A stretch of 64,000 nucleotides of DNA from Kitasatospora sp. MAA19 (GTDB taxonomy: Bacteria; Actinomycetota; Actinomycetes; Streptomycetales; Streptomycetaceae), in NCBI RefSeq assembly GCF_029894125.1, contig NZ_JARXYZ010000008.1, forward strand, positions 223,154 to 287,153, read 5' to 3'. Within the stretch, counting starts at the first letter, position 1. Each line of letters begins with the position of its first letter. Shown here piece after piece: positions 1-8,773 of the stretch. Both the position numbers and the translations under genes were made by a program. A model generated the notes under the pieces. It did no database searches, had not been told where the DNA came from, and saw nothing but the letters and a program-made list of their open reading frames with translations.

Positions 1-1877
1 CCGGCGTTGTCGAAGACCAGCAGCCAGCGGCGGTACGGCTGACCGCGGCGCAGCGCGTCGAGCACCGCGGCGGCGGTGTGCGCGACGTCGTCGCTGCTCG
101 GTACGCCGAGCCGGGGGGCGAGTTCGGCGAGCTTCTGCGGGATGTTGGCGGGCTCCTCGGCGGGGACCCACCAGACCACGTCGTAGGCGGCCTTGAAACG
201 GTGCGCGTACTCGGCGGCGATCTGCGACTTGCCGGCGCCGCCGAAGCCGTAGAGGACCTGGCTGAGCACCGCGGCGGGCCCGCCGGTGAAACGGTTGCGG
301 AGCAGTTCGAGCAGCTTGCCGCGACCGATGAAGGAGGCGTTGCGCGAGGGCGCCTCCTGGACCTGCGGGGCGGTGCCGGGGAAGCGGGCCGGGGCGGCGA
401 ACTCGCCGCTGTCGGAGTCGCTTTGGCGGTGGCCGCCGGGCGGCGGGCCGAGCTCGCCGTACAGCTGGGACTCGGCGGCCACCGCCGAGGAACGGACCAG
501 GTCGGGCGCGGCCCGGCCGACGAAGGGCCGGGGCACCGGCTCGTCCGAGTCCTGCAGCCGCAGGGCGACCAGCGCCGGTGAGCCGGAGGCGAGTTCGCGC
601 CCGTTCAGGAGCTGCCAGACCTCGGTGGCGCGGGGCAGCGCGGTGTACTCGGGCGAGAGCAGCGCGAGCAGCCGGCCCTGCCCGTCGAGCGGCCCGACGA
701 CCTCCGGCGGACGGCTGCCGCCGTAGGGCTCGGCCGCGTTGTGCAGGGAGGCCTGGTAGCCGAAGCGGGTGAGGGTGCCGGCTGCCCACTCGGCCCACAT
801 CCGGTCCTCGGGCGCGTAACTGACGAAGACCTGGCGGGGCACCGCGCGGGCGGAGCGCAGGTAGGCGCCGTAGAGCCGGCGGCGGGTCTCGGCGCTGAGC
901 GGGCGCAGGGTGCGGACCTGTCCGTCGGTGATCCACCCGGCCAGCCGCTCGAAGGCGTTGAGCAGGCTGCGGGCCTCCTGCGGCCGGTCGGCGACGGTGG
1001 CGGGCACCTCCTCGTAGGCGTAGAACGGCTTGTACGGCACCTCGACGTCGGCCCAGTAGCCGGCCCGCCGCTCGGCGGCCAGCCAGCGGCCGAGGTAGGG
1101 CGCGAAGGACTCGCGGGCGTAGTCGCGGCCGGCTTCGAGGCGCTCCTGCTCGGCGTCCTCGACCCGCATCGGCACCGGCAGGACCCGGATGGCCCGCTCC
1201 TCGGCCTCGGCGATGGCCCGGGCCGCGTCGACGCCGCCGCGGATGTTCTGGGCGCTGAAGGTGAAGCAGTCGACGACGGTGTCGGGCATCAGGACGGTGC
1301 AGATGCCGGAGGTGTCGCTGACGCCGGTGCGGCTGTCGATGAGCACGTAGTCGTAGGCGCTCGCCCAGCGTTCGCGCAGTTCGCGCAGGAACTCGCCGCC
1401 GCGGATGTCCCGGCCGTGGTAGAAGCTGCGCCAGTTGAAGCTGGTGACGGCGGCGGCGTAGGCGGCGTTCTGCCGGCCGGCGGGCAGGAAGTCGAGCCGG
1501 CCGCCCGGGGGCAGGTCGAGGGCGAGGCCGCAGATGTAGCCGTCGAGTCGCCCGGGCTGGTCCAGCCAGGCGGCCGGGGGCAGGCCGTCCGGTCCGACGG
1601 CGGAGGGCAGCGCCTGCCGGACGTAGGAGCGCAGCAGGTCGATCAGGCCCTCGGTGGAGTGCAGTTCGGGGTCGACCAGCAGCGGGTGGTAGTAGCGGTG
1701 CAGGCCGGGCGCCTCCAGGTCCCAGTCGACCACCAGCACGCGCAGGCCCCGGCTGGCGAGGATCCAGCCGACGTTGGCGAGCGCCATGGTCCGGCCGGTG
1801 CCGCCCTTGAACGAGTAGAACGTGACGACCGATCCCGGTCCGCCGCGCCCCGGCTCTGCGCCGGACTCAGTGATCAT
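1..1877 (-). CDS. fxsT: FxSxx-COOH system protein FxsT (P-loop, TIR, NB-ARC), C-terminal part beyond window
   Basis: Large multidomain protein of the FxSxx-COOH system; only about the first 625 residues are visible because the frame runs off the left edge. Domains in order: a ParA/MinD-like P-loop with deviant Walker A SFKGGTGRT at residues 22-30 followed by DWDLEAPG; a TIR domain from about 348 (VFVSYAPEDRMWAEW, later LLSPEY and ATEVW); an NB-ARC/STAND ATPase with Walker A GFGGAGKSQ near 546 and Walker B LLVFDNAG near 619. The family normally continues into tetratricopeptide repeats, expected outside the window. The ATG at 1877 lies inside the last codons of fxsC (11-base overlap), so translation is probably coupled. 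A signalling role with FxsC and a small peptide is inference; no substrate can be read from the sequence. Confidence 0.85.
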   Translation of the reverse strand, partial: MITESGAEPGRGGPGSVVTFYSFKGGTGRTMALANVGWILASRGLRVLVVDWDLEAPGLHRYYHPLLVDPELHSTEGLIDLLRSYVRQALPSAVGPDGLPPAAWLDQPGRLDGYICGLALDLPPGGRLDFLPAGRQNAAYAAAVTSFNWRSFYHGRDIRGGEFLRELRERWASAYDYVLIDSRTGVSDTSGICTVLMPDTVVDCFTFSAQNIRGGVDAARAIAEAEERAIRVLPVPMRVEDAEQERLEAGRDYARESFAPYLGRWLAAERRAGYWADVEVPYKPFYAYEEVPATVADRPQEARSLLNAFERLAGWITDGQVRTLRPLSAETRRRLYGAYLRSARAVPRQVFVSYAPEDRMWAEWAAGTLTRFGYQASLHNAAEPYGGSRPPEVVGPLDGQGRLLALLSPEYTALPRATEVWQLLNGRELASGSPALVALRLQDSDEPVPRPFVGRAAPDLVRSSAVAAESQLYGELGPPPGGHRQSDSDSGEFAAPARFPGTAPQVQEAPSRNASFIGRGKLLELLRNRFTGGPAAVLSQVLYGFGGAGKSQIAAEYAHRFKAAYDVVWWVPAEEPANIPQKLAELAPRLGVPSSDDVAHTAAAVLDALRRGQPYRRWLLVFDNA

Positions 1878-3279
1878 CGTCCTGGTCTCCCCTCAGCGGC
1901 GCCGTGTCGTCCTGGCTGTGGCGCGGATTGGGCACGTCTCCCGGGCCCGGTTCCGGATCGGGCCGCGTGGACGGGCTGCGGCGCGGGCCTGGCGGTCCGG
2001 CCGGGATGGCCAGCCCGGGCATCGCCGGGCCGTTCGCGCCGTCGAGGCCGAAGCCGAACGCGGCACCGCCGCCATCGTCCCCCCAATCGAAGTTGTCGTC
2101 CATGAGCTTGTTCTGAGCGACCGTCACCATGATGGTGAGATCGGAGTCGAAGCTCTCCCGGTTCACTTTGACCCGGAACAAGTGCTCCGGATCGCTCCGG
2201 CGCAGCCAGTTGCGCCGGAACACACCGCGCACGCCGGCCCACAGCGCGTCGCGCTCCGGTCCGCGGGCCGGATCACCGCTCCCGTCCGGGACCATGACGC
2301 CGGTGACCGGGTGGTTGTGGTCGTCGTACTCGCGCAGCGCGGACCGGTAGCGGTCGGTGCCGGCCATCCACGGGTCCACCAGCAGGACGCTGACCTGGCT
2401 GTCCTCGCGGGCCTGGTCGAGCTTCTCGCCGAGGCCGGTGCCGACCTCCTCCAGCGTGGTGGTGTGCCCGGCGGCGGTGATCACCTGCTGGGCGCGCACC
2501 GCCAGGGACGGCTGGGTCGGCGGGTGGTAGGGCGCCCAGTGCCACGGCTTGGCCCCGTACCAGCCGCCGGCCTGCGAGCCTCCCGCCACGGCGGCGTCGG
2601 AGGCCTTGCCCGCCGCGATGAACAGCCGGACCATCCCCGCGGCGCGCGGGGGCTCCATGGCCGCCGGCCCCGGGAAGTAGCCGCGCACCGCGCCGAGGTC
2701 GAAGTCGGCCAGCTCGGTGAGCCGACGGGCGGCCGCGTCCCGGACCCGCTCGGCGACCACCCGGACGACCTGCAGGTAGGCCTCGCCCTGCGGTCCGGTG
2801 CGCAGCAGGGCACGCAGGCCGTAGCGGGCGTAGGCCTCGCCCATGTCCGGCTGGGCCCACTGGATCTTGGTGACCTCCTCGGCCAGCTCGCCCGGCACGA
2901 CGGGCTCCCAGAGCACCGGGACCAGGGCCGGGATGAGCTCGCCCTGGTCCTCCTGGTGGCGCCGGACCCGGCCGCGGAAGGCCGTCCACTCCTTGCCGCA
3001 GTAGAGGCTGGCGAAGTAGGCGGGCGAGTAGAGCGCGACCATGGTCCGGCTGCGGCCCAGCATCCTGGCCAGCTGCTCGGCCCACTCGTCGCCGAGGCGC
3101 AGCTGCTCGGTGTCCCGGTAGGCGATCTCGTCGGCGCGGGCGGCCGGCTCGATCCGGCCGAGCTCGTCCCTCAGGTCGTTGAAGAACTGGTCCACGAAGG
3201 CGTCCTCGGCCTCGTAGTCCCGGCGCGCGTAGCTGAAGAAGAAGTAGGGCTTGCGCTGGTCCTGCTGATGCTCCAACAC
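1867..3279 (-). CDS. fxsC: TIR-like protein FxsC
   Basis: 470-residue protein with an N-terminal TIR domain (residues about 9-110: PYFFFSYARRD near 11-21, ALYSPAYFASLYCGKEW at 82-98) and a long C-terminal region typical of FxsC. The Cys94-x-x-Glu97 pair occupies the place of the catalytic glutamate of NADase TIR domains, so enzymatic activity is possible but unproven. The start is GTG at 3279 with a G-rich sequence just upstream. It sits between the FxSxx-type peptide gene (3441-3632) and fxsT, all on the minus strand, and overlaps fxsT by 11 bases. The usual radical-SAM partner FxsB is not between the peptide gene and fxsC. Confidence 0.88.
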   Translation of the reverse strand: MLEHQQDQRKPYFFFSYARRDYEAEDAFVDQFFNDLRDELGRIEPAARADEIAYRDTEQLRLGDEWAEQLARMLGRSRTMVALYSPAYFASLYCGKEWTAFRGRVRRHQEDQGELIPALVPVLWEPVVPGELAEEVTKIQWAQPDMGEAYARYGLRALLRTGPQGEAYLQVVRVVAERVRDAAARRLTELADFDLGAVRGYFPGPAAMEPPRAAGMVRLFIAAGKASDAAVAGGSQAGGWYGAKPWHWAPYHPPTQPSLAVRAQQVITAAGHTTTLEEVGTGLGEKLDQAREDSQVSVLLVDPWMAGTDRYRSALREYDDHNHPVTGVMVPDGSGDPARGPERDALWAGVRGVFRRNWLRRSDPEHLFRVKVNRESFDSDLTIMVTVAQNKLMDDNFDWGDDGGGAAFGFGLDGANGPAMPGLAIPAGPPGPRRSPSTRPDPEPGPGDVPNPRHSQDDTAPLRGDQDDDH

Positions 3280-3440
3280 CTGTGTCCCCCCGAGCCCGAC
3301 GGTGCCGCGACGGCGCCGGTTTCATACCCAGCATGTCGTGAACTCCACCAACCGCGCCGGAAGTTGCCGAGTTCGACGGCGGCCCGGGGGTTTAACCGGC
3401 GGTCAGCCGCCCGGTCGAGGGCCGGCCGTCGAGCGGCGGG

Positions 3441-3632
3441 TCAGCGGTCGAGTGCGGACTGGAAGGCGGCGAGCGGCTCCGCGCCGGGGGCCAGGGCGTC
3501 CGCGACCACCCGGCGCAGCAGATCGCCGAGGACGGTGTCGGGCAGGGCGTCGAGCTCGTCGAGCGGCAGGGCGGCGACATCGACCAGGTCGGAGCCGAGT
3601 CCAGCAGGGGTTTCCGTACCGGTGACGCCCAT
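3441..3632 (-). CDS. FxSxx-COOH-type small peptide with two-residue C-terminal extension
   Basis: A 63-residue acidic, leucine-rich protein. The ATG at 3632 is chosen because GAGGGA lies 5-6 bases upstream; a longer frame from GTG 3659 lacks a ribosome site. The body (DLVDVAALPLDELDALP, then LRRVV) and the end PLAAFQSALDR resemble FxSxx-COOH family peptides, but here the FxS motif is followed by ALDR rather than two residues and a stop, i.e. two residues longer than the family signature. Family peptides are presumed substrates of the radical-SAM enzyme FxsB, which is not visible here. It precedes fxsC by 161 bases and is probably its operon leader. Confidence 0.72.
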   Translation of the reverse strand: MGVTGTETPAGLGSDLVDVAALPLDELDALPDTVLGDLLRRVVADALAPGAEPLAAFQSALDR

Positions 3633-3826
3633 CAGTCCCTCACTCGATCGTGCCGGCACAGCGGGTCACTGGCCGGAAGAGACTCGACCCAGGGTCCGCG
3701 ACGGGCAGCATCCTACACCTGGACGGTGACGGGCCGTCAGCTTCGCGCGCTCGCCGCGCCCGGGCCGTTCCCAAGACCGACACCGACGACGGCGCCGACG
3801 CCGAGACGGACGACGGCGCCGAACGG

Positions 3827-4552
3827 CTACGGGCAGAGCCGCTCCACCCGCCACCCGGTGGGGTCGGCCGGCTCGGCGAGGTAGCGGAGCCGGTCGTGCA
3901 GCCGGTTCTCCCGCCCCTGCCAGAACTCGACGCTCTCCGGGATCACCCGGTACCCGCCCCAGAACGGCGGCACGGGCACGCCCTCGCCCTCCGGGTAGCG
4001 GCGTTCCAGTTCGGCGTAGCGCTGTTCGAGGACGGCACGCCCGCCGACCGGGCTGGACTGCTCGCTGGCCCAGGCGCCGAGCTGGGAGCCGTGCGGCCGG
4101 GTGCGGAAGTAGGCGGCGGTCTCGTCCCGGCCGACCTTCTCCACCCGGCCCTGGACGATCACCTGGCGGGCCAGCTCGATCCACGGGAACAGCAGTGCGG
4201 CGTACGGGTTGACGGCGAGCTCGGAGCCCTTGCGGGAGCCGTAGTTGGTGAAGAACACGAAGCCGCGCGCGTCGTAGCCCTTGAGCAGGACGGTGCGCGA
4301 GCTGGGCCGCCCCTGGGCGTCGGCGGTGGAGAGCACCATCGCGTTGGGCTCGACCACGCCGGCGTCGGCCGCCTCGTGGAACCAGCGGGCGAACTGGCCG
4401 ATCGGCTCGGGCGCGAGCTGCTCCTCGACCAGGCCCTCATGGCTGTAGTGCTTGCGCATCACGGTGAGGTCCGGTCCGGGCCGGGCCTCGTCGGCCAGGT
4501 TCCGGGTGGCGGGGCTCAGGGGCGTCGACTGGGCGCGTTCCGGGGTCTGCAC
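3827..4552 (-). CDS. pdxH: pyridoxamine 5'-phosphate oxidase
   Basis: FMN enzyme that oxidises pyridoxine or pyridoxamine 5'-phosphate to pyridoxal 5'-phosphate, the last step of vitamin B6 synthesis and salvage. Family signatures visible: substrate-binding stretch [10 protein letters not shown] near the N terminus, FMN region [27 protein letters not shown], and the C-terminal dimerisation domain ending [12 protein letters not shown]. Length (about 241 residues) is normal. I place the start at GTG 4552; the frame is open to TTG 4579 but the extra residues are not typical. It diverges from the citrate synthase gene across a 323-base region with palindromes. The PLP-dependent serC lies one gene beyond. 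Confidence 0.95.
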   Translation of the reverse strand: MQTPERAQSTPLSPATRNLADEARPGPDLTVMRKHYSHEGLVEEQLAPEPIGQFARWFHEAADAGVVEPNAMVLSTADAQGRPSSRTVLLKGYDARGFVFFTNYGSRKGSELAVNPYAALLFPWIELARQVIVQGRVEKVGRDETAAYFRTRPHGSQLGAWASEQSSPVGGRAVLEQRYAELERRYPEGEGVPVPPFWGGYRVIPESVEFWQGRENRLHDRLRYLAEPADPTGWRVERLCP

Positions 4553-4661
4553 GTCAACATCATCCCGTACGACAAGCAACCGGCACCGCTACCTCCGGAC
4601 AAACCCCGGTGGGAGTTAAGGTGTCTCGCCACCGCTCGGCCACCCGCCGTACGGTGAATTG

Positions 4662-4687
4662 TCCGGAACACGGCGTTTGGTTCCGGA
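4662..4687. promoter_or_regulatory. inverted repeat TCCGGAA-N12-TTCCGGA, possible operator
   Basis: Perfect 7-bp arms at 4662-4668 and 4681-4687 in the divergent pdxH/citrate synthase intergenic region (4553-4875). Position suggests a regulator site, but no known regulator is recognised; a start site has not been located. Confidence 0.35.
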
Positions 4688-4780
4688 GATTCCCGGGCAC
4701 GACCGACCCTCGGCGAAAAAGTCAAGCGGGCCCAGGGGCAACATCACCGCGGTGGTGTATGGCGTAATGCACCCCGTGCC

Positions 4781-4803
4781 TGCCACTCTGGCACCGAGTG
4801 CCA
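4781..4803. promoter_or_regulatory. nested palindromes upstream of citrate synthase
   Basis: Two overlapping dyads share one arm: TGCCACTCTGGCA (4781-4793) and TGGCACCGAGTGCCA (4789-4803), 73-95 bases before the ATG. They could form alternative hairpins in the 5' leader or bind a dimeric regulator. The GAGTGCCA half resembles part of a CIRCE half-site but the spacing does not fit HrcA. Confidence 0.35.
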
Positions 4804-4875
4804 ACCACCATTCGGTCACTGGCGCGCCGCCCCACCACGGCGCAGCGCCGATCGCAGAACTGAAGGAGCCGTCGT

Positions 4876-5976
4876 ATGTCCGACTTCGTACCCGGGCTTG
4901 AGGGAGTCGTCGCGTTCGAGAGCGAGATCGCCGAACCCGACCGTGAAGGCGGCGCGCTGCGGTACCGCGGTGTCGACATCGACGACCTGGTGGGGAAGGT
5001 CTCCTTCGGCCACGTGTGGGGCCTGCTGGTGGACGGCAAGTTCAACCCCGGCCTGCCGGCCGCCGAGCCGTTCCCGATCCCGGTGCACTCCGGTGACATC
5101 CGGGTCGACGTGCAGTCCGCGCTCGCCATGCTCGCCCCGGTCTGGGGCCTCAAGCCGCTGCTGGACATCTCCGCCGAACAGGCCCGCGACGACCTCGCCC
5201 GCGCCGCCGTGATGGCGCTGTCCTACGTGGCCCAGTCGGCCCGCGGCCAGGGCCTGCCGATGGTCCCGCAGAGCGAGATCGACAAGGCCGAGACGGTCGT
5301 CGAGCGGTTCATGATCCGCTGGCGCGGCGAGCCGGACCCGAAGCACGTCAAGGCCATCGACGCCTACTGGACCTCCGCCGCCGAGCACGGCATGAACGCC
5401 TCCACCTTCACCGCCCGCGTCATCGCCTCCACCGGCGCCGACGTGGCGGCCGCGCTCTCCGGCGCGGTCGGCGCGATGTCCGGACCGCTGCACGGCGGCG
5501 CGCCGTCCCGCGTGCTCGGCATGATCGAGGAGATCGAGCGCACCGGCGACGCCACCGCCTGGGTCAAGAACGCGCTGGACAAGGGCGAGCGCCTGATGGG
5601 CTTCGGCCACCGCGTCTACCGCGCCGAGGACCCGCGCGCCCGGGTGCTGCGCCGCACCGCCAAGGAGCTCGGCGCGCCCCGCTTCGAGGTCGCCGAGGCG
5701 CTGGAGAAGGCCGCGCTGGAGGAGCTGCACAACCGCCGCCCCGACCGCGTGCTGGCCACCAACGTCGAGTTCTGGGCCGCCATCATGCTGGACTTCGCCG
5801 AGGTGCCGGCGCACATGTTCACCTCGATGTTCACCTGCGCGCGCACGGCCGGCTGGTCGGCGCACATCCTGGAGCAGAAGCGCACGGGCCGGCTCGTGCG
5901 CCCGGCCGCGCGCTACATCGGCCCGGGCCCGCGCCGCCCCGAGGAGATCGAGGGCTGGGAAGCCATCGCCCACTGA
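4876..5976 (+). CDS. citA: citrate synthase 2-type protein
   Basis: Condenses oxaloacetate and acetyl-CoA to citrate at the entry of the TCA cycle; 366 residues, the short bacterial type. Conserved positions: His171 in AAEHGMNASTF, His206 in GPLHGGA, His245 in MGFGHRVYRAEDPR. The third catalytic acid, Asp in most citrate synthases, is Glu298 here (NVEF). Start ATG has GAAGGAG upstream. A strong hairpin follows the stop. Streptomycetes often carry more than one citrate synthase-like gene, and this paralogue could also be a methylcitrate-type enzyme; citrate synthase is the most likely call. Confidence 0.9.
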   Translation: MSDFVPGLEGVVAFESEIAEPDREGGALRYRGVDIDDLVGKVSFGHVWGLLVDGKFNPGLPAAEPFPIPVHSGDIRVDVQSALAMLAPVWGLKPLLDISAEQARDDLARAAVMALSYVAQSARGQGLPMVPQSEIDKAETVVERFMIRWRGEPDPKHVKAIDAYWTSAAEHGMNASTFTARVIASTGADVAAALSGAVGAMSGPLHGGAPSRVLGMIEEIERTGDATAWVKNALDKGERLMGFGHRVYRAEDPRARVLRRTAKELGAPRFEVAEALEKAALEELHNRRPDRVLATNVEFWAAIMLDFAEVPAHMFTSMFTCARTAGWSAHILEQKRTGRLVRPAARYIGPGPRRPEEIEGWEAIAH

Positions 5977-5998
5977 CCACCTCGGTACCGTCCTGAGC

Positions 5999-6026
5999 AG
6001 CGGGTCCGGCCTCGTCCGGGCCCGCT
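5999..6026 (+). terminator. hairpin terminator after citrate synthase
   Basis: AGCGGGTCCGG / TCCGGGCCCGCT form an 11-bp stem with one G-U pair and a short loop, 22 bases after the stop, followed by GTTTCC. No long T-tract, as usual in this group. Confidence 0.65.
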
Positions 6027-6104
6027 GTTTCCGCAGCTGGGAGCCGCGAAGATCACATCTCACCGGGCGGACGACCGTACCCCGGCCGGGTCCGCGGCCG
6101 GTAG

Positions 6105-7232
<1,128 letters not shown>

Positions 7233-7253
7233 GCACCGACCCCACGCACGGCT

Positions 7254-7283
7254 GAGGGCCACCGCCTCCGGGCGGTGGCCCTC
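7254..7283 (+). terminator. terminator after serC
   Basis: Perfect 13-bp stem GAGGGCCACCGCC / GGCGGTGGCCCTC with loop TCCG, 21 bases after the serC stop; it may also serve the small minus-strand gene at 7315. Confidence 0.8.
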
Positions 7284-7314
7284 GCGCCGTTCCGGCCCAT
7301 CCGCCCTTTCGGGC

Positions 7315-7404
7315 CTACTTGCCGACCATCGAGCTGATCAGCACGACGACCAGCAGCAACACCAGGGTGCCGGTCACGATACGCATACGAGTCTTGGGAT
7401 CCAC
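7315..7404 (-). CDS. tiny single-span membrane protein, 29 residues
   Basis: Short frame GTG 7404 to TAG 7315. The predicted peptide begins MDPKTRMRIVTG, then one strongly hydrophobic span (LVLLLVVVLI) and ends SSMVGK: a positively charged N terminus followed by one membrane helix. A TTG at 7410, eight bases after GGAGGT, is an alternative start and would add Met-Thr. GC-rich third positions and a good ribosome site support a real gene although it is very short. Role unknown; it lies between serC and the RNA ligase-like gene. Confidence 0.65.
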   Translation of the reverse strand: MDPKTRMRIVTGTLVLLLVVVLISSMVGK

Positions 7405-7536
7405 GGTCAACGAGCGTACCTCCGCCTCACCCCCGACCGAACGCCGAGGCCCGCGCCGCACCCCGGGACCTGCCCCGACGCCGAGTCCCGCCCCGACGCC
7501 GAGTCCCGCCCGCCCCCGGGGCCCGCACCCCGGGCG

Positions 7537-8124
7537 TCAGCTCCAGTGGGCCAGCGGCCAGGCGTGCAGCGAGGCGTAGTGCGCGGAGACACCGTCCGGC
7601 TCGCTCCGCATCAGGTGCAGTTCGGTGGCCTCCCACATCGGCCCCCGGTATTCGGCCAGTGCGGCCGCCAGGGCCTCCAGCTCGGCCGCCGCGACGCGCT
7701 GGGCGGCCCGCCGGCGGCCGCGGGAGGAACCGGCCCGGGCCAGGGTGAGGTGCGGATGGAAGGTGAAGGTGTCGAGTTCCCCGGTCAGCTCGGCGGTGGC
7801 GTCGCCGACGGCCTCGGCGAGCCGGCGCAGCGCCCAGGTCTGCCCCTCCAGCCCGGCCCAGAGCACCCGGTCGCCGAACCGGCCGGCGCCGGACACCCGC
7901 AGCCGGTGCGCCGGGTGGACCTCGGCGACGGCGGCCAGGTCCGCCTCCAGCTCCGGCAGCCGCTCGGGCGCCACCGCGCCGAGGAAGGCCAGCGTCAGGT
8001 GCCAGCCCTCGACGGTGGTCCAGCGCAGCCGGTCGGCCCCGGGCAGCCCGCGCACCGGCGCCACCGCATCGGACAAGCCCTGCAGCACGTGGACCGGCGG
8101 GAGGACCGCCACGAAGAGCCTCAC
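7537..8124 (-). CDS. thpR: RNA 2',3'-cyclic phosphodiesterase (2'-5' RNA ligase family)
   Basis: 195-residue two-histidine phosphoesterase. Both signature tetrads are present: HLTL at 42-45 and HLTL at 126-129, in the contexts WHLTLAFLG and HPHLTLAR. Members hydrolyse RNA 2',3'-cyclic phosphates and reversibly join 2'-5' tRNA halves in vitro; the cellular role is unclear. Start is GTG 8124 with GAGGGA upstream. It diverges from the GNAT gene with only 45 bases between start codons, so their promoters overlap or one mRNA is leaderless. Confidence 0.9.
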   Translation of the reverse strand: MRLFVAVLPPVHVLQGLSDAVAPVRGLPGADRLRWTTVEGWHLTLAFLGAVAPERLPELEADLAAVAEVHPAHRLRVSGAGRFGDRVLWAGLEGQTWALRRLAEAVGDATAELTGELDTFTFHPHLTLARAGSSRGRRRAAQRVAAAELEALAAALAEYRGPMWEATELHLMRSEPDGVSAHYASLHAWPLAHWS

Positions 8125-8169
8125 ACCGCCATCTTCCCTCGAACGTCGGTTTGGGCTAGAACGGCCTCT

Positions 8170-8706
8170 GTGATTCGTTCCAGCAACATCAAGATCCGCA
8201 CCGGTGGTCCCGAGGACGTTCCCGCCATCCTCGCCCTGCTCGACGGCGCCGTGGGCTGGCTGGCCGGCCAGGGCCGCACCGGCCAGTGGGGCGACCAGTC
8301 GTTCAGCACCGTCCCGGCCAGGGTCGAGCAGATCGCCCAGTACGGCACCGAGCCGTTCCTGATCCGCCTCGCCGAGGACGACGAGGGCCGCGCGGTCGGC
8401 TCCTGCGTGCTGTCCGAGCAGCGGGGGAAGTACATCCCCGCAGTGGACGAGCGCGAGCTGTTCATCCGCAACCTGGTCACCGACCGCAGCCGCAAGGGCT
8501 CGGGGATCGGCGCCGCACTGATCGCCGACGCGGTCGAGGAGGCCCGTCGGCGCGGCATCGGCCTGCTGCGGGTGGACTGTTACGGGGGCGCCGACCGCAA
8601 GCTGGTCGGCCAGTACCGGGCGCTCGGGTTCACCGAGACGGAGTCGTTCGAGGTCGAGCAGCCGAGCGGGATCTGGCCCGGCCAGGTCCTCGCCATCCGC
8701 CTCTGA
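8170..8706 (+). CDS. GNAT-family N-acetyltransferase
   Basis: 178 residues with the GNAT fold: IKIRTGGPEDVPAILAL at the N terminus, motif A NLVTDRSRKGSGIGAALIADAV (acetyl-CoA pyrophosphate loop R-K-G-S-G-I-G) and the C-terminal YRALGFTETESF. Substrate cannot be read. GTG 8170 is the first start in frame with homologous sequence; no clear ribosome site precedes it, so it may be leaderless. Ends before a strong bidirectional hairpin shared with the convergent MFS gene. Confidence 0.88.
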   Translation: MIRSSNIKIRTGGPEDVPAILALLDGAVGWLAGQGRTGQWGDQSFSTVPARVEQIAQYGTEPFLIRLAEDDEGRAVGSCVLSEQRGKYIPAVDERELFIRNLVTDRSRKGSGIGAALIADAVEEARRRGIGLLRVDCYGGADRKLVGQYRALGFTETESFEVEQPSGIWPGQVLAIRL

Positions 8707-8734
8707 CACCGCTGCCCAACCCCTGCGTCACACA

Positions 8735-8761
8735 CCCCGGGGGCGGCCACCGCCCCCGGGG
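8735..8761. terminator. bidirectional terminator
   Basis: Perfect 12-bp stem CCCCGGGGGCGG / CCGCCCCCGGGG with loop CCA between the convergent GNAT and MFS genes. Confidence 0.85.
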
Positions 8762-8773
8762 TTTGACGCACCG

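Noticed and set aside
741..2105. 454-residue plus-strand open frame opposite fxsT
   Set aside because: Shadow of the minus-strand FxsT frame, which shows clear P-loop, TIR and NB-ARC motifs; the plus frame has no recognisable domain.
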